A stretch of DNA of 64,000 nt from an uncultured Mailhella sp. (GCA_944324085.1 CALUUX010000035.1:1-64000), one strand, 5' to 3'; positions 50,626 to 59,663 are shown, counted from the stretch's first letter. Notes: generated by a model not told the origin, from the sequence alone. Numbers and translations: made by a program.

Positions 50626-51802
50626 GGTCACACTCCGTAGACAAAGCCAGCGCGGCGTTGCTTCCTCCGAATCCCAGCGACGTGGACAGCGCGTTTTTCT
50701 TCGCGATGGCCAGCGGTTCGCGGAGCGGGGAAACGCCGATTTCCGGATCTTGTTCGGCAAAGCCCACGCTGGCCGGAACGACCCCTCTGGACAGGGCGAT
50801 CAGGGTAAAAACGGCTTCCAGCGCGCCGGCGGCTCCGAGCGTGTGTCCGGTCAGGGCCTTGCTGGCCCAGAGGGGCACGCCGGGCAGCGCGTGCGCGAGG
50901 GTTTTGCCTTCGATGCGGTCGTTTTCTTTGGTTCCCGTGCCGTGAACGTTGACGAAGGCCAGGTCTGTCTCTTGCAGACCGGCTTGCGTCAGCGCGTCTC
51001 GCATGGCTCCGGCCAGGCCTTCTCCTTCGGGGTGCGGGGAGGTGAAGTGATAGGCGTCGCTGTGAGAGCCGTAGCCGAGCACGTATCCTAGTATCGTCGC
51101 GCCCCGGCGTCTGGCTTTCCGCAGCGACTCGAGGCAGAGAAAAGCGGCCCCTTCTCCGAGATTGAGTCCTTTTCGACGGGCGTCGAAGGGGCGGCACGGT
51201 TCGTCGTCGTACACCATGAGACGGGCGAATCCGGTATGGGGAACGAGGCTCAGCGCGTCCATGCCGCCGCAGAGCGCGGTGTCGGTCTGACCGCTGCGTA
51301 TGAGATCTATGCCCATGCCGATGGCGTCGGCGCCGGACGTGCAGGCGTTGGAAATCGTCAACAGCGGGCCGCGCGCCTGAAACGTTTCGCCCAGCGTCAG
51401 CGCGGGATTGCAATCAAGATAGTCAGCGCAGTCTTCGCTGACGCCGGCGTTTTCATGACGGCGTCGATAGCCTTCCAGAAAATGGAGCGCGGAACCGGAG
51501 GTTGTGCCCGCGATGACGGCCGTGCGGCTTGCGTCTTGCCATTGAGCCTGAGCCATGGCCTGAGTCGCCGCCAGCATTCCTAGACGCAGCGTGTCGGCCG
51601 CGCTGCCTTGGCGTCCTTTTCCGTTCCATGCGGTTTGCGGCGCGCTGTAGAAAGGAAAAGGAAGCGCGTCTTCGGAGAGCGTCGCGGCGGGAGAAAGCGA
51701 GCGTTCCTGACGGTAGAGTCCCCGCTCGATGGCCGGAATGTCGGGGCCCAGAGCGCAGAGAGCTCCCATGCCGGTGACGGCGACAGGCTCTTCTTTACGC
51801 AT
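50618..51802 (-). CDS. Beta-ketoacyl-ACP synthase (FabF type) of the polyene cluster
   Basis: 394 residues with the intact catalytic triad Cys154 (SNACTSGA), His287 (VNVHGTGT) and His320 (ALTGHTLGAAG). It should carry out chain elongation by decarboxylative condensation with malonyl-ACP. The gene overlaps the ACP gene upstream by 8 bp and the chain-length-factor-like gene downstream by 8 bp, so translation is coupled. It is one of two complete ketosynthases in the cluster. Confidence 0.9.
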   Translation of the reverse strand: MRKEEPVAVTGMGALCALGPDIPAIERGLYRQERSLSPAATLSEDALPFPFYSAPQTAWNGKGRQGSAADTLRLGMLAATQAMAQAQWQDASRTAVIAGTTSGSALHFLEGYRRRHENAGVSEDCADYLDCNPALTLGETFQARGPLLTISNACTSGADAIGMGIDLIRSGQTDTALCGGMDALSLVPHTGFARLMVYDDEPCRPFDARRKGLNLGEGAAFLCLESLRKARRRGATILGYVLGYGSHSDAYHFTSPHPEGEGLAGAMRDALTQAGLQETDLAFVNVHGTGTKENDRIEGKTLAHALPGVPLWASKALTGHTLGAAGALEAVFTLIALSRGVVPASVGFAEQDPEIGVSPLREPLAIAKKNALSTSLGFGGSNAALALSTECDHD

Positions 51803-52073
51803 GGTCGCCGCTCTGGGAAAGAATGAAGTTGGCCAGGGTGTTCAGCGTCTTAAAGATGGCGCGCGCGGCGTCGGCGTCGCGGAGGATGACGCCGTACTGC
51901 TTTTCCAGGAGCACCACGAGTTCCACCGCGTCCAGGGAATCGAGGCCGAGTCCGTCTTCCTCAAAGAGAGGGGTGTCCGCAAGGATGTCGTCTTCCGTCA
52001 CGTCTTCAAGAGGAAGCGAGGCAAGAATATGTTTTTTTAAATCTTCTATGAGTTCAGTCTTGTCCATCGTCAT
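51795..52073 (-). CDS. Acyl carrier protein 1 of the polyene cluster
   Basis: 92 residues with the phosphopantetheine site GLDSLDAVE (Ser46). Acidic and helical as expected. Two start codons are possible (52073 or 52067). It sits between the lipid A acyltransferase-like gene and the ketosynthase. It probably carries the growing chain; a second ACP lies at 60424. Confidence 0.9.
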   Translation of the reverse strand: MTMDKTELIEDLKKHILASLPLEDVTEDDILADTPLFEEDGLGLDSLDAVELVVLLEKQYGVILRDADAARAIFKTLNTLANFILSQSGDHA

Positions 52074-52950
52074 GCTCCCACATGTCGTAAAAGTTGAAGA
52101 AGTGAAAAGGGTATTGTTCGGTAAGGCGTTCCACCTGCGCCATGAAATCTTGCGCCAGCGCGCAAAGCGCGTCCCTGTCGCGGCGGACGTCGTTCGGCAC
52201 CTTCGTCAGAGTTCCCGGCAGGCCGAGGATCGCGCCGTTCTCTCGGACGCTGAACGTATGCACGATGGGCGCGCCCGTGAGAGACGCCAGAATATAAGGA
52301 GCGGCGGGGAGTCGCACGGCGTCGCCCAGAAACTCGACGGTGACGTATTCCTTGTCCTGCGGGGTCATGCGGTCGCCCATCATGCAGACAATGCCGTTGT
52401 TTCTGAGCGTGTCGCACACCGCAATGACGGCGGCCATGCCGTCGCGGCTGTTGATGACGCGCACGTCGTGGCGTTGTCCGTCGACCTGGAAGTAATGTTT
52501 GTCCACGTCTTCTTTATCCACGAATTGGAGCAGCGCCATGGGGCGTCCCAACGTCTCGAGCCCCAGCAGACCGAGTTGCCAGCTCCCGAAATGCGCGCTG
52601 ACCAGCAGGCAGCCGTGTCCTTCGGACAGCGCGGCCCGCAGCGCGGAGAGGGTGTGTTCGTTCTGTCGGACGGTGACGGAGCCGCCGCATCCTACGATCA
52701 TGCGGTCGAGGAGCACGTCGGCGAAATGTTTATAGGCGACGGCGGTTCGGCGCAGTTCCCGAGCGGGCGACGCCGTGCCGAAACGATGTCGGAGATAGGG
52801 ACGGTAACGCTTTCGGACGTCGGGACGGAGCGCGTAGTAGAAAGAGACCGGATAGAGCAGAAGACGCGCCGCCGGGATAAGGCGCAGACGCACGAGCCAG
52901 CGGAAGAACGCGTGCTGAAAGGAGGAGCCTAGACTTTTGCTGGACCACAT
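52054..52950 (-). CDS. LpxL/HtrB-like acyltransferase with altered HX4D motif
   Basis: 298 residues. The lysophospholipid acyltransferase-like fold of lipid A late acyltransferases is indicated by SAHFGSWQLGLL (His120). In the family the fifth residue after His is Asp or Glu; here it is Gln125. In aryl polyene clusters such proteins are thought to attach the polyene to a lipid anchor. A membrane-associated N-terminus is likely. Overlaps the GT2 gene by 22 bp. Confidence 0.75.
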   Translation of the reverse strand: MWSSKSLGSSFQHAFFRWLVRLRLIPAARLLLYPVSFYYALRPDVRKRYRPYLRHRFGTASPARELRRTAVAYKHFADVLLDRMIVGCGGSVTVRQNEHTLSALRAALSEGHGCLLVSAHFGSWQLGLLGLETLGRPMALLQFVDKEDVDKHYFQVDGQRHDVRVINSRDGMAAVIAVCDTLRNNGIVCMMGDRMTPQDKEYVTVEFLGDAVRLPAAPYILASLTGAPIVHTFSVRENGAILGLPGTLTKVPNDVRRDRDALCALAQDFMAQVERLTEQYPFHFFNFYDMWEHDDGQD

Positions 52951-54119
52951 GACGCGTTTCTCCGTTCCGCGCTGTTTTTTCGGATCATGGCGTAGCAGGA
53001 GGCGGCGAGGAACACCAGAATTCCGCCTGCGGCGGCCAGCGCGGGAGCCAGAATGAGACTGCCTATCATCCAGTCCAGAAAGCGGTAGCCGGCCTCATAG
53101 CCCAGCGTCTGGATCGTAAATTGCGTGAGCCATTCGCCGTGGACGACGCGATAGCCCAGCAGAACGGCCATTCCCGGCACGAAGGGAGGCCAGGTAAGCG
53201 GCACCATGACCAGCGCGCAGAGTCTGTTCAGTTTCCGCCAGCCGATGGTGAAGAGCAGAAGAATGGTTTGCAGTCCCAGGAGAGGTATCGTGGAAAGGAA
53301 CAGGGACCAGGCCGCGGAAACGGCCAGCTGACGCGGTGACGCGGAGGCGCACAGAGTTCGGAAGGTGTGCCCGGGATGCAGCAGACTCAGCTTGCCTTCC
53401 ACCTCAAGGGCTCGTCGGCGGAAGGGAATGGGCATGAGAGCGCGCACGGTGAGCCGGGCGTTCAGCAGAGAGATGCGGACGTTGTCCGCTAAAGCCTTAA
53501 AGTGGGAAACGCGTTCTTCCCTGGGGGGATAGTAGACGCTGACGGGAATTTCTTTGATGGCGAACCCGGCCCATGCGGCGCGCACGACGATTTCCACTTC
53601 AAAGGAGTAGCGGGTTTCGGAACAGGGCACCGCTTCAAGCAGGGCCAGCGGGTAGGCGCGGAAGCCGCTTTGCATGTCCGAGACGGGCACGCCCGTCTGA
53701 ACGAACATCCAGAACCCTGAGAACTTGCGTCCGAAGCGTGAACTTCCGGGCACGTTGGGCACATGGAAGTTTCTTGCGCCGATGATGAGGGCGCAGGGAT
53801 CTTCATGGACGGCGGAGAAAAAGGCGGGCAGATCTTCGGCCTTGTGCTGACCGTCGGCGTCCATGACGATGACGTGCGTGTAGCCGCGTCGGCGCGCTTC
53901 TTCCGCGCCGCGCAGAATGGCCGCGCCTTTGCCTTGGTTCCGCGGCAGGGAGACGAGCGTGACGGGCAGTCCGTTCAACGAGGCTGGCCCGCCGTCCGTG
54001 GAGCCGTCGTCCACGACCATGACGCTGTCGGTGAACCGCAACGCGGCAAGAGCCACGTCTTTCAGCGTGTGACCGTGGTTGTAGACGGGAATGAGCACGC
54101 AGCAGCGGACGGAAGCCAT
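52929..54119 (-). CDS. GT2 glycosyltransferase with C-terminal DUF2062-like membrane domain
   Basis: About 396 residues. The N-terminal about 230 residues form a GT-A glycosyltransferase (CVLIPVYNHG, VVDDGST, then MDADGQH as the DxD motif). The last about 130 residues have three or more membrane segments and resemble DUF2062. GT2 proteins of this kind transfer sugars to lipid carriers. It may glycosylate the polyene head or its lipid carrier, similar to the GT part of ApeJ. ATG 54119 shares its A with the stop codon of the upstream thioesterase gene. Confidence 0.8.
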   Translation of the reverse strand: MASVRCCVLIPVYNHGHTLKDVALAALRFTDSVMVVDDGSTDGGPASLNGLPVTLVSLPRNQGKGAAILRGAEEARRRGYTHVIVMDADGQHKAEDLPAFFSAVHEDPCALIIGARNFHVPNVPGSSRFGRKFSGFWMFVQTGVPVSDMQSGFRAYPLALLEAVPCSETRYSFEVEIVVRAAWAGFAIKEIPVSVYYPPREERVSHFKALADNVRISLLNARLTVRALMPIPFRRRALEVEGKLSLLHPGHTFRTLCASASPRQLAVSAAWSLFLSTIPLLGLQTILLLFTIGWRKLNRLCALVMVPLTWPPFVPGMAVLLGYRVVHGEWLTQFTIQTLGYEAGYRFLDWMIGSLILAPALAAAGGILVFLAASCYAMIRKNSAERRNASCGPAKV

Positions 54120-54580
54120 CAGAGGAGTTCTCCGCGCTTCCATCGTTCCAGAAAATGGCGATAGAAGGAAGGATGCTCGAGCAGAAGTTCGCCTTTCAGC
54201 GTCATGAAGAGCTGCGTGGTCTCTCCGCGGGTCATGACTTCGCCCCCTGCGTCGGTGATGACGTAGCGGAAGTCCATGCGGGCGGCGGCCGACCAAAGCA
54301 GGCTCGTATGAATGGTGTAGGTATGATCGTGGAGCAACGGACGTATGTAGTCCAGAGAGAACTTTTTCACGGGTGCCATGCAGCCGTGTTCGTAGAACGT
54401 GAGATAGGATATGCCGTACCTGGCGCCCAGGGCCTCCCGACCGTCTTCCAGCCAGCTGGCGTAACGACCGTGCCACACGATGCCCATGGGATCGAGTTCT
54501 TCAAAGCGGACACGACGTTCGCTGACCGTTTCGAGTGGCGGGACGCCGTCGGGGTTGAGCAGATGCTGAGCGTTGCGCAA
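54119..54580 (-). CDS. Hot-dog thioesterase, YbgC/4-hydroxybenzoyl-CoA type (ApeK-like)
   Basis: 153 residues. The 4-HBA-CoA/YbgC motif appears as FEELDPMGIVWHGRYASWLEDGRE, with Asp30 and His37 at the usual places. In aryl polyene clusters this protein releases or edits the acyl chain. The first in-frame codon is TTG 54580 with a weak GGATAA upstream; no good ATG is available before the motif, so the exact start is uncertain. Tightly packed with the neighbours. Confidence 0.8.
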   Translation of the reverse strand: MRNAQHLLNPDGVPPLETVSERRVRFEELDPMGIVWHGRYASWLEDGREALGARYGISYLTFYEHGCMAPVKKFSLDYIRPLLHDHTYTIHTSLLWSAAARMDFRYVITDAGGEVMTRGETTQLFMTLKGELLLEHPSFYRHFLERWKRGELL

Positions 54581-54585
54581 GGGGG

Positions 54586-54963
54586 TTATCCAAAGATGAG
54601 GGGTTTGATCTGCATGGAGGAAGCGACGAGGAACGTCTCTCCCTCTGCCGCGTGAATGTCCACGGTGACTTTGCCGGACGCGCCGATGACGAGATGGGCG
54701 ATGAGCGGTTGTCGGGGGCGTATGGGGCGGCGGTACTTGGCGGAGACCACGGTCAGCGCGTCGGCCGGTCCGACGACTTCCCGAAAAAACAGGCGCGCCA
54801 TGGTTATCTGGGTCATGGCCGGAAGAACGGGATGGCCGGGGAAATGTCCCTGGAAGCCCAGAAAGCCCTCATCGAAAAAGAACGCCTTTGTCCAGTGGCG
54901 GTCTTCGACGCGTTCGGCCGGACGGCTTGCGGCAAGCAGGGCTTCTTCAAGGGAGAGGGTCAT
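54586..54963 (-). CDS. FabZ-like hot-dog dehydratase (ApeI-like)
   Basis: 125 residues with the FabA/FabZ motif GHFPGHPVLP (His40). The acidic residue that follows 14 positions later in FabZ is Thr54 here, so the catalytic dyad may be completed otherwise, perhaps by its partner dehydratase at 58383. The ATG overlaps the upstream lipoprotein stop codon by 4 bp. It would dehydrate 3-hydroxyacyl-ACP to give the conjugated chain. Confidence 0.8.
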   Translation of the reverse strand: MTLSLEEALLAASRPAERVEDRHWTKAFFFDEGFLGFQGHFPGHPVLPAMTQITMARLFFREVVGPADALTVVSAKYRRPIRPRQPLIAHLVIGASGKVTVDIHAAEGETFLVASSMQIKPLIFG

Positions 54964-55427
54964 CGGATACGCTCCAGAGGGATGGACAGAGTTTTTTCCG
55001 CATCGCGGTAGAGAAATAATACCCTTTTCTGCTGATACTCCCAGTTTGGCGGAAAATCAATGCGGGAGAGGGATTCTTGCCCTTTGTGCCGGAGGGGCAG
55101 GAACGACAGAATGGCCGCGATGTCGGCTCCGGCGTCTTCAACGAGCGCGCGTGCGGAGGGAACGCGCGCAAAGAGGACGCGCGTTTTTCCGCGCAGGGGA
55201 TCAAGGGTGCCGTATCCGAGCAGGACGCCATGCTGCGCCATGAGCGCGATTTTCAGCGTTCCTCGTTCATGCTTCAGCGCGCCTTGAACGGGCATGACGG
55301 CTCCGGAAAGCCGGTAGGCTCCCGTGAACGTCAGGGAGGAAAAGTCTATGACGAGAGGCGGCGTTACGTCGCGTCGGGCGCAGGAGAGCGAGAGCGTCAG
55401 GAGGAGAATCAGCAGGAACGTCTTCAT
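54960..55427 (-). CDS. DUF3261-like lipoprotein of the polyene cluster
   Basis: 155 residues with a signal peptide and a borderline lipobox (SLSC, Cys16). The mature part is a small beta-rich protein similar in layout to the DUF3261 lipoproteins found in aryl polyene clusters. It overlaps the MMPL gene by 4 bp. Together with the LolA-like protein and the MMPL exporter it probably belongs to the export machinery to the outer membrane. The DUF assignment is from memory. Confidence 0.65.
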   Translation of the reverse strand: MKTFLLILLLTLSLSCARRDVTPPLVIDFSSLTFTGAYRLSGAVMPVQGALKHERGTLKIALMAQHGVLLGYGTLDPLRGKTRVLFARVPSARALVEDAGADIAAILSFLPLRHKGQESLSRIDFPPNWEYQQKRVLFLYRDAEKTLSIPLERIR

Positions 55428-57778
55428 GCGCCCGGTCCTTTTTTGACGTAGAGACGTGGAATGATCCAGAGCGCGGCGGCCAGTTCCGCCGCGAGGCCGG
55501 CGAAGATGACGCATCCCATGGAACGCAGGGCGGGATGTTCGGAAAAGGCCAGCAGTCCCATGCTCATGAAGGCCGTGAGCGACGAAAGAACGACAGCCCT
55601 GCGCGTTCCTCCGTCCTGACCGCGCTCCAGCGCGTGCGTCACCATGACGCCGTGATCGAGAGCCAGGCCGAAAACGATGGGCAGCGCGGACAGAGACGCC
55701 AGATTGAGGGGCAGGTCAAGAAGACGGAGCGCGGCGAGAGCCGCAATGAGGCTCAGCAGCGGAGGCGCGCACGCGGCCAGCACTTTGGCGGGACGGCGCA
55801 GGAAAAGCGCGAGCAGAAGCAGGGCAAGCAGTTCTGCGAACAAGAGGAGCGTTTTTTCCTGACGGAAACGTTCGGCAACGCTCGTTTCCAGAAAGCGTGG
55901 GGAGAAGACGAGCGCGTGGGCCCGATATTCGGGAGGAATCGCGGCGCGCAGATCGTCCGCGCCGCGTTCCGGCCGGTCTTGAGCGGAGCAGGAAAGCAGA
56001 ATGCGGCTTTCGGTTTCCTGATCGAACAGGGCCATGCTGATCGGCTCCCGCAGACCGAGTTCTCGCAGAAGGGGAGCGTCGGCGGTCAGCGGGGCGGCGT
56101 CGCGGGGCAGAGCGTCGAAAAAGGGACGGAAGGCCTCGGCGCGGAACGTTTCGTCTTGAGCCGCTTTTTCGAGGCGGGCGTGCAGCAGCGGTTCGTTCTG
56201 ACGCAGCCAGCGATTCCAGCGCGCGCAGTTGTCTTTCGCCTCTTTTTCCGGGAGAAGAAAATCCGAAGGCGTCGTCACCTTCCAGCCGTTCTTGCGCAAC
56301 GCGTCGGCGCAGCGGCTTCCCATGATCAGCGCGTCGTCGCGGGAGTCCGCGGTCAGAATCACGTTCATGCCGGAATCCAGATGCCACAGATCGCGCATCA
56401 GGGCGGCGTCGCGGGCGATGAGCGGACCGTCCGCGCTGAGCGCGCGGGGAGAGAAGTCGGCTCGGACGCCGGCGAGCGACGCAAAGCAGGCGAGAAAAAG
56501 CCCGCCGCAGACGATGAGACTCAGAAACAAGGAAGCCTGACGGCCGACGACGCGCGGCGCGCGCTCAGCGCAGAGGCGTTTCGGCGCGGAAAATCCTGGC
56601 AGAAAGGGCAGAAGCAGGACGGCGAGAAGAAATCCCGCCGTCAGAGACGCGACGGAGAAGAAGGCCATTTGCCGGATGGCGGGTATGGAAGACAGAAGAA
56701 GGACCGCGAAACCGGACAGATTGAGCAGGAATCCCTGCGTGAGCGGGGGGAGCGCGTCCTGATAGACGCGGGCTTCGTTTTGCCCGGAGCGGAGCGCGAA
56801 ATGCATGTGTATGGCGTAGTCTTCCGCCAGTCCCATAAGCGACATGCCGAAACCCAGAACCAGCCCGGAGGTCACGGGCCAGACGCAGGCCGTGGCCGCG
56901 GCGGCGATCGCCGTGGCGGCCATGGGAGTCAGGAAGATCCACAGGGCCCCCCAGGAGCGCGCCAAAAGCGCGTAGGCGAGGGCGAGGCCCGCGAGAGAGA
57001 GGAGCGCGATGCGTCGGATGTCATGTTCAATGGCGCGGGCGTTGGCGGCCGCATACCTTGGTCCGCCGGACATGCGCACGGTCACGTCGTCGCCAAGCAG
57101 GCGCGCCGAGTCGTGGACGGATTGAACCATGACCAACGCCGCGGAGGCGTCCAGCGCGTCGCCGGAAGGGCGAAAGATCAGAAGCGAGTGTCGTCCGTCC
57201 GCGCTGACGGGACGGGAGAACGCGGACAGAACGGACGAAGCGTCTCCGGAGGGCAGACGCGACAGCAGAACGTCCCGGAAGCGAAGCGGGTCTCCCCTCA
57301 CCCATGGAACCGCGGCCGTGCCGCCCATGCCTTGAAGCGCGGCGCGGGCGTCGCGCAGGCGTTCCCGGACGGTGTTTTCCGAAAGGGCGTCGGTGAGCGT
57401 CGCTTCCGCCTCCGGAGTGAAGAAAGAAGGGAGCAGGCGCAACGTTTTGTCAGGCGTCATGCCTGAGACGCGGAAGCGCACGGCGCGGGCGGTTTCCGGG
57501 GGCATGCGTTTTTCGATGACGTCCGCCGCGGCCAGGGCGTCTTCCGCGTTCGCGGCTTCCACGTCGACGAAGAGCATGCCGGACATGGGAGAGTTTTCCA
57601 GAAGTTCGGCGGCGAGGCGCATGTCCGCGTCGGCATCGGGAAGGAAGACGACGCTGCTGCTGTTGAGCGAGAGATGCGCGACGCGCAGCAGGGACAGCAG
57701 CGCGACGCAGGCAAAAAACGCCAGAACGGCCGTTCTGCGCCGTTTCAGAACAGGATAGAGCCGAGAGAGGGCGTTCAT
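55424..57778 (-). CDS. MMPL/RND-family exporter of the polyene cluster
   Basis: About 784 residues: an N-terminal helix, a periplasmic domain (about 50-230), a bundle of about five helices (240-400), a second periplasmic domain and a second bundle at the end. This duplicated layout is that of MMPL/RND lipid exporters. It likely moves the lipid-linked polyene across the inner membrane to the LolA-like carrier. I start at ATG 57778, which overlaps the LolA-like gene stop codon by 4 bp, rather than the TTG at 57787. Confidence 0.85.
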   Translation of the reverse strand: MNALSRLYPVLKRRRTAVLAFFACVALLSLLRVAHLSLNSSSVVFLPDADADMRLAAELLENSPMSGMLFVDVEAANAEDALAAADVIEKRMPPETARAVRFRVSGMTPDKTLRLLPSFFTPEAEATLTDALSENTVRERLRDARAALQGMGGTAAVPWVRGDPLRFRDVLLSRLPSGDASSVLSAFSRPVSADGRHSLLIFRPSGDALDASAALVMVQSVHDSARLLGDDVTVRMSGGPRYAAANARAIEHDIRRIALLSLAGLALAYALLARSWGALWIFLTPMAATAIAAAATACVWPVTSGLVLGFGMSLMGLAEDYAIHMHFALRSGQNEARVYQDALPPLTQGFLLNLSGFAVLLLSSIPAIRQMAFFSVASLTAGFLLAVLLLPFLPGFSAPKRLCAERAPRVVGRQASLFLSLIVCGGLFLACFASLAGVRADFSPRALSADGPLIARDAALMRDLWHLDSGMNVILTADSRDDALIMGSRCADALRKNGWKVTTPSDFLLPEKEAKDNCARWNRWLRQNEPLLHARLEKAAQDETFRAEAFRPFFDALPRDAAPLTADAPLLRELGLREPISMALFDQETESRILLSCSAQDRPERGADDLRAAIPPEYRAHALVFSPRFLETSVAERFRQEKTLLLFAELLALLLLALFLRRPAKVLAACAPPLLSLIAALAALRLLDLPLNLASLSALPIVFGLALDHGVMVTHALERGQDGGTRRAVVLSSLTAFMSMGLLAFSEHPALRSMGCVIFAGLAAELAAALWIIPRLYVKKGPGA

Positions 57779-58380
57779 CGGGCGCAATCTTCCGAAAGTT
57801 CTCCGTTGACGCGCTGCGCGTCGAAGACGATGGTCGTGACGTCTTCCTGCCGACCGGTGAAACGCAGTTCCTCAATGCGGGAAAAGTCGGAGGAAAACGT
57901 GAGTTCTATGGACGAAAACAGCGCGCTTTCTTCCTTGGGAACGAAGCGCAGGCTCAACGGCGTGCGGCCCGGGGAGACATGGTACCGTTTTTTGAGCCGC
58001 CGGGGATCAAAGGATATCCATTGCAGAAGCTGATCCGTCATGCCGTTCAGGAAACGTTTTTCCGCGTCTGACGCCGGCCGGGAATCCTGTCCCGTCCAGA
58101 GTTCGACGTCGCCGTCCACCCAGCGGAAGCCGGAGCGTTCGGGTTCTCTGTATTCCCAGAAGATGATCTTCTGACGTTCCGTAAGCGAAAAGCAGAGCTT
58201 GCCGGAGGACTCGAGGGGAACGTCCATGAAGGCGAAGTCGGCGCGTTGATGAAAACGCGCTTCCAACGCGAAAGTTCGAGACAGACCGGCGGACGCCTTT
58301 TCAAGCAGGGCGTCCACGTTTTCCGCCGCGGAAGCCGAGGCGCAGACGAGCGTCAGAACGAAGCAGGCCAGAACGCGCAT
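57775..58380 (-). CDS. LolA-like outer-membrane lipoprotein carrier of the polyene cluster
   Basis: 201 residues with a Sec signal peptide (ASASA|AE), then the LolA-type beta-sheet with FHQRADFAFMDVPLESSGKLCF, the segment that lines the lipid pocket. Such a protein ferries lipidated products through the periplasm. The next gene is an MMPL exporter, the usual partner. A terminal Cys is present near the end (EDCAR); whether it matters is unknown. Confidence 0.8.
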   Translation of the reverse strand: MRVLACFVLTLVCASASAAENVDALLEKASAGLSRTFALEARFHQRADFAFMDVPLESSGKLCFSLTERQKIIFWEYREPERSGFRWVDGDVELWTGQDSRPASDAEKRFLNGMTDQLLQWISFDPRRLKKRYHVSPGRTPLSLRFVPKEESALFSSIELTFSSDFSRIEELRFTGRQEDVTTIVFDAQRVNGELSEDCAR

Positions 58381-58382
58381 GA

Positions 58383-58799
58383 CTAGTCCCTGGGGATATA
58401 GATTTTGAACTGCGCGCGGGCGATTTCCTCATCCCGGCGCAGCACCTGCCCTTCTACGACCCAGATGGAGCCGACGCGCATGCGCAGCGCGCAGCGCGCG
58501 ACAAGACGATCGCCGGCGTGGGCGTTTTCCCGTATTTCAAAGTTCCGGATGGAGGCGAGATACCCCCAGGCGGCTCCGGCGTCAGGTTCCGCCTTGCCCG
58601 CTTTGCATCCCATGCCCGCCGCAAAGCACTGAGCCATGACTTCCAGCAACGCTTCCGGGCAAAGGATGCCGCTCGTCACATAGGGGGAGTCCTGAGGGAT
58701 AGTCACATGCGACGCGAAGCGTTCGTCGTCCGCCTCGTCCAGGGCGTCGATCATGCGTATGGGCGGCAGATGCGGAAGCAGAAGAGGATATTCGTTCAT
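58383..58799 (-). CDS. Hot-dog dehydratase (ApeP-like)
   Basis: 138 residues. The segment LLPHLPPIRMIDAL followed by CPEALLEVMAQCFAAGMG is that of COG4706, the second dehydratase of aryl polyene clusters. With the FabZ-like protein at 54586 it probably forms a heterodimeric dehydratase. The gene lies 2 bp before the LolA-like gene. Confidence 0.8.
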   Translation of the reverse strand: MNEYPLLLPHLPPIRMIDALDEADDERFASHVTIPQDSPYVTSGILCPEALLEVMAQCFAAGMGCKAGKAEPDAGAAWGYLASIRNFEIRENAHAGDRLVARCALRMRVGSIWVVEGQVLRRDEEIARAQFKIYIPRD

Positions 58800-58811
58800 G
58801 GTCGCTGTCCG

Positions 58812-59219
58812 TCAGGATGCCTGGGATACTTCCAGATCGAGATAGCCGTGGATGCAGTCGGCGAGGCTCTTGACCCATTTGTTGTACTGGTTGTGGATCC
58901 TGGGCGGATTGCCGGCCTTGTAGTCCATGTTGCGGCTCGCGATGTACCGGATGGTGACGCCGCGCGCGTCGTGATGGATGCTCACGTCCACGAAGTGCTT
59001 GTTTTTCCAGTTGAGAGCGGCGTGCACGCTGGACGCCGTCCGCTCCTGAACGGTCCATCCTTCGTAGACGCAGGCCTGAACGATGGCCTCCTGGACTTTT
59101 TCCGGAGAGAGCGCGGCGTATTGCCGATCAAAGTCGATGGTGGGGTTCTGGATCGGTCGCGCGCACGCCGCGCAGAGCAGGAATATAAGAACAAGAAGAA
59201 ATGACGCCGTGCGGGACAT
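58812..59219 (-). CDS. Small lipoprotein, paralogue 1
   Basis: 135 residues with a lipobox CAAC (Cys19) after a strong signal peptide. The mature domain aligns by eye with the neighbour at 59234: EAIVQACVYEGW, IRYIASRNMDYKAG and IHNQYNKWVKSL against EAIIQACAGRGW, INYVSSSNLEYKAG and IHRAYNRWVNNL. So the two arose by duplication. The function is unknown; membrane anchoring and the export genes around it suggest a role in polyene placement in the outer membrane. Confidence 0.75.
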   Translation of the reverse strand: MSRTASFLLVLIFLLCAACARPIQNPTIDFDRQYAALSPEKVQEAIVQACVYEGWTVQERTASSVHAALNWKNKHFVDVSIHHDARGVTIRYIASRNMDYKAGNPPRIHNQYNKWVKSLADCIHGYLDLEVSQAS

Positions 59220-59233
59220 GGCTGTTCCTCCGT

Positions 59234-59647
59234 TTAGTTCTGGATGAATTTTTTGGCCATGAGATTGTTGCGGATATCGTGGATGAGGTTGTTCACCCAG
59301 CGGTTATACGCGCGGTGGATGGTCGGGGTTTCGCCGTCCTTGCCCGCTTTGTATTCCAGATTGGAACTCGACACGTAGTTGATGACGACGGAGGACTCGG
59401 AATAGGCGATGTCGATTTCGGCGCGATGGGTGCGGGGCGCGATGCTGGCGTAGACGTGGGAATCGTCGGCTTTGGTGATGTCCCAGCCGCGTCCGGCGCA
59501 GGCCTGGATGATGGCCTCGCGCATGTCTTCGCGCGTGGCCTGGGGAAATTCTGCGGCGAAGTTGGCGGTGGGGGTGAGAATGGGCTTGCTGCAACCGAAC
59601 GCAAGAACGGCGAGACAGAGAAGAAGGACGTTTGCCAGGTTTTTCAT
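59234..59647 (-). CDS. Small lipoprotein, paralogue 2
   Basis: 137 residues with lipobox AFGC (Cys19). ATG 59647 is chosen: GGAGCAC upstream and a proper signal peptide. The longer frame to 60052 runs antisense-free through the acyltransferase gene and is not real. Paralogue of the product at 58812. The mature part has the I-Y-x-S-x-N-YKAG pattern shared by both. Function unknown. Confidence 0.75.
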   Translation of the reverse strand: MKNLANVLLLCLAVLAFGCSKPILTPTANFAAEFPQATREDMREAIIQACAGRGWDITKADDSHVYASIAPRTHRAEIDIAYSESSVVINYVSSSNLEYKAGKDGETPTIHRAYNRWVNNLIHDIRNNLMAKKFIQN

Positions 59648-59663
59648 GAAGTGCTCCTTGTCG

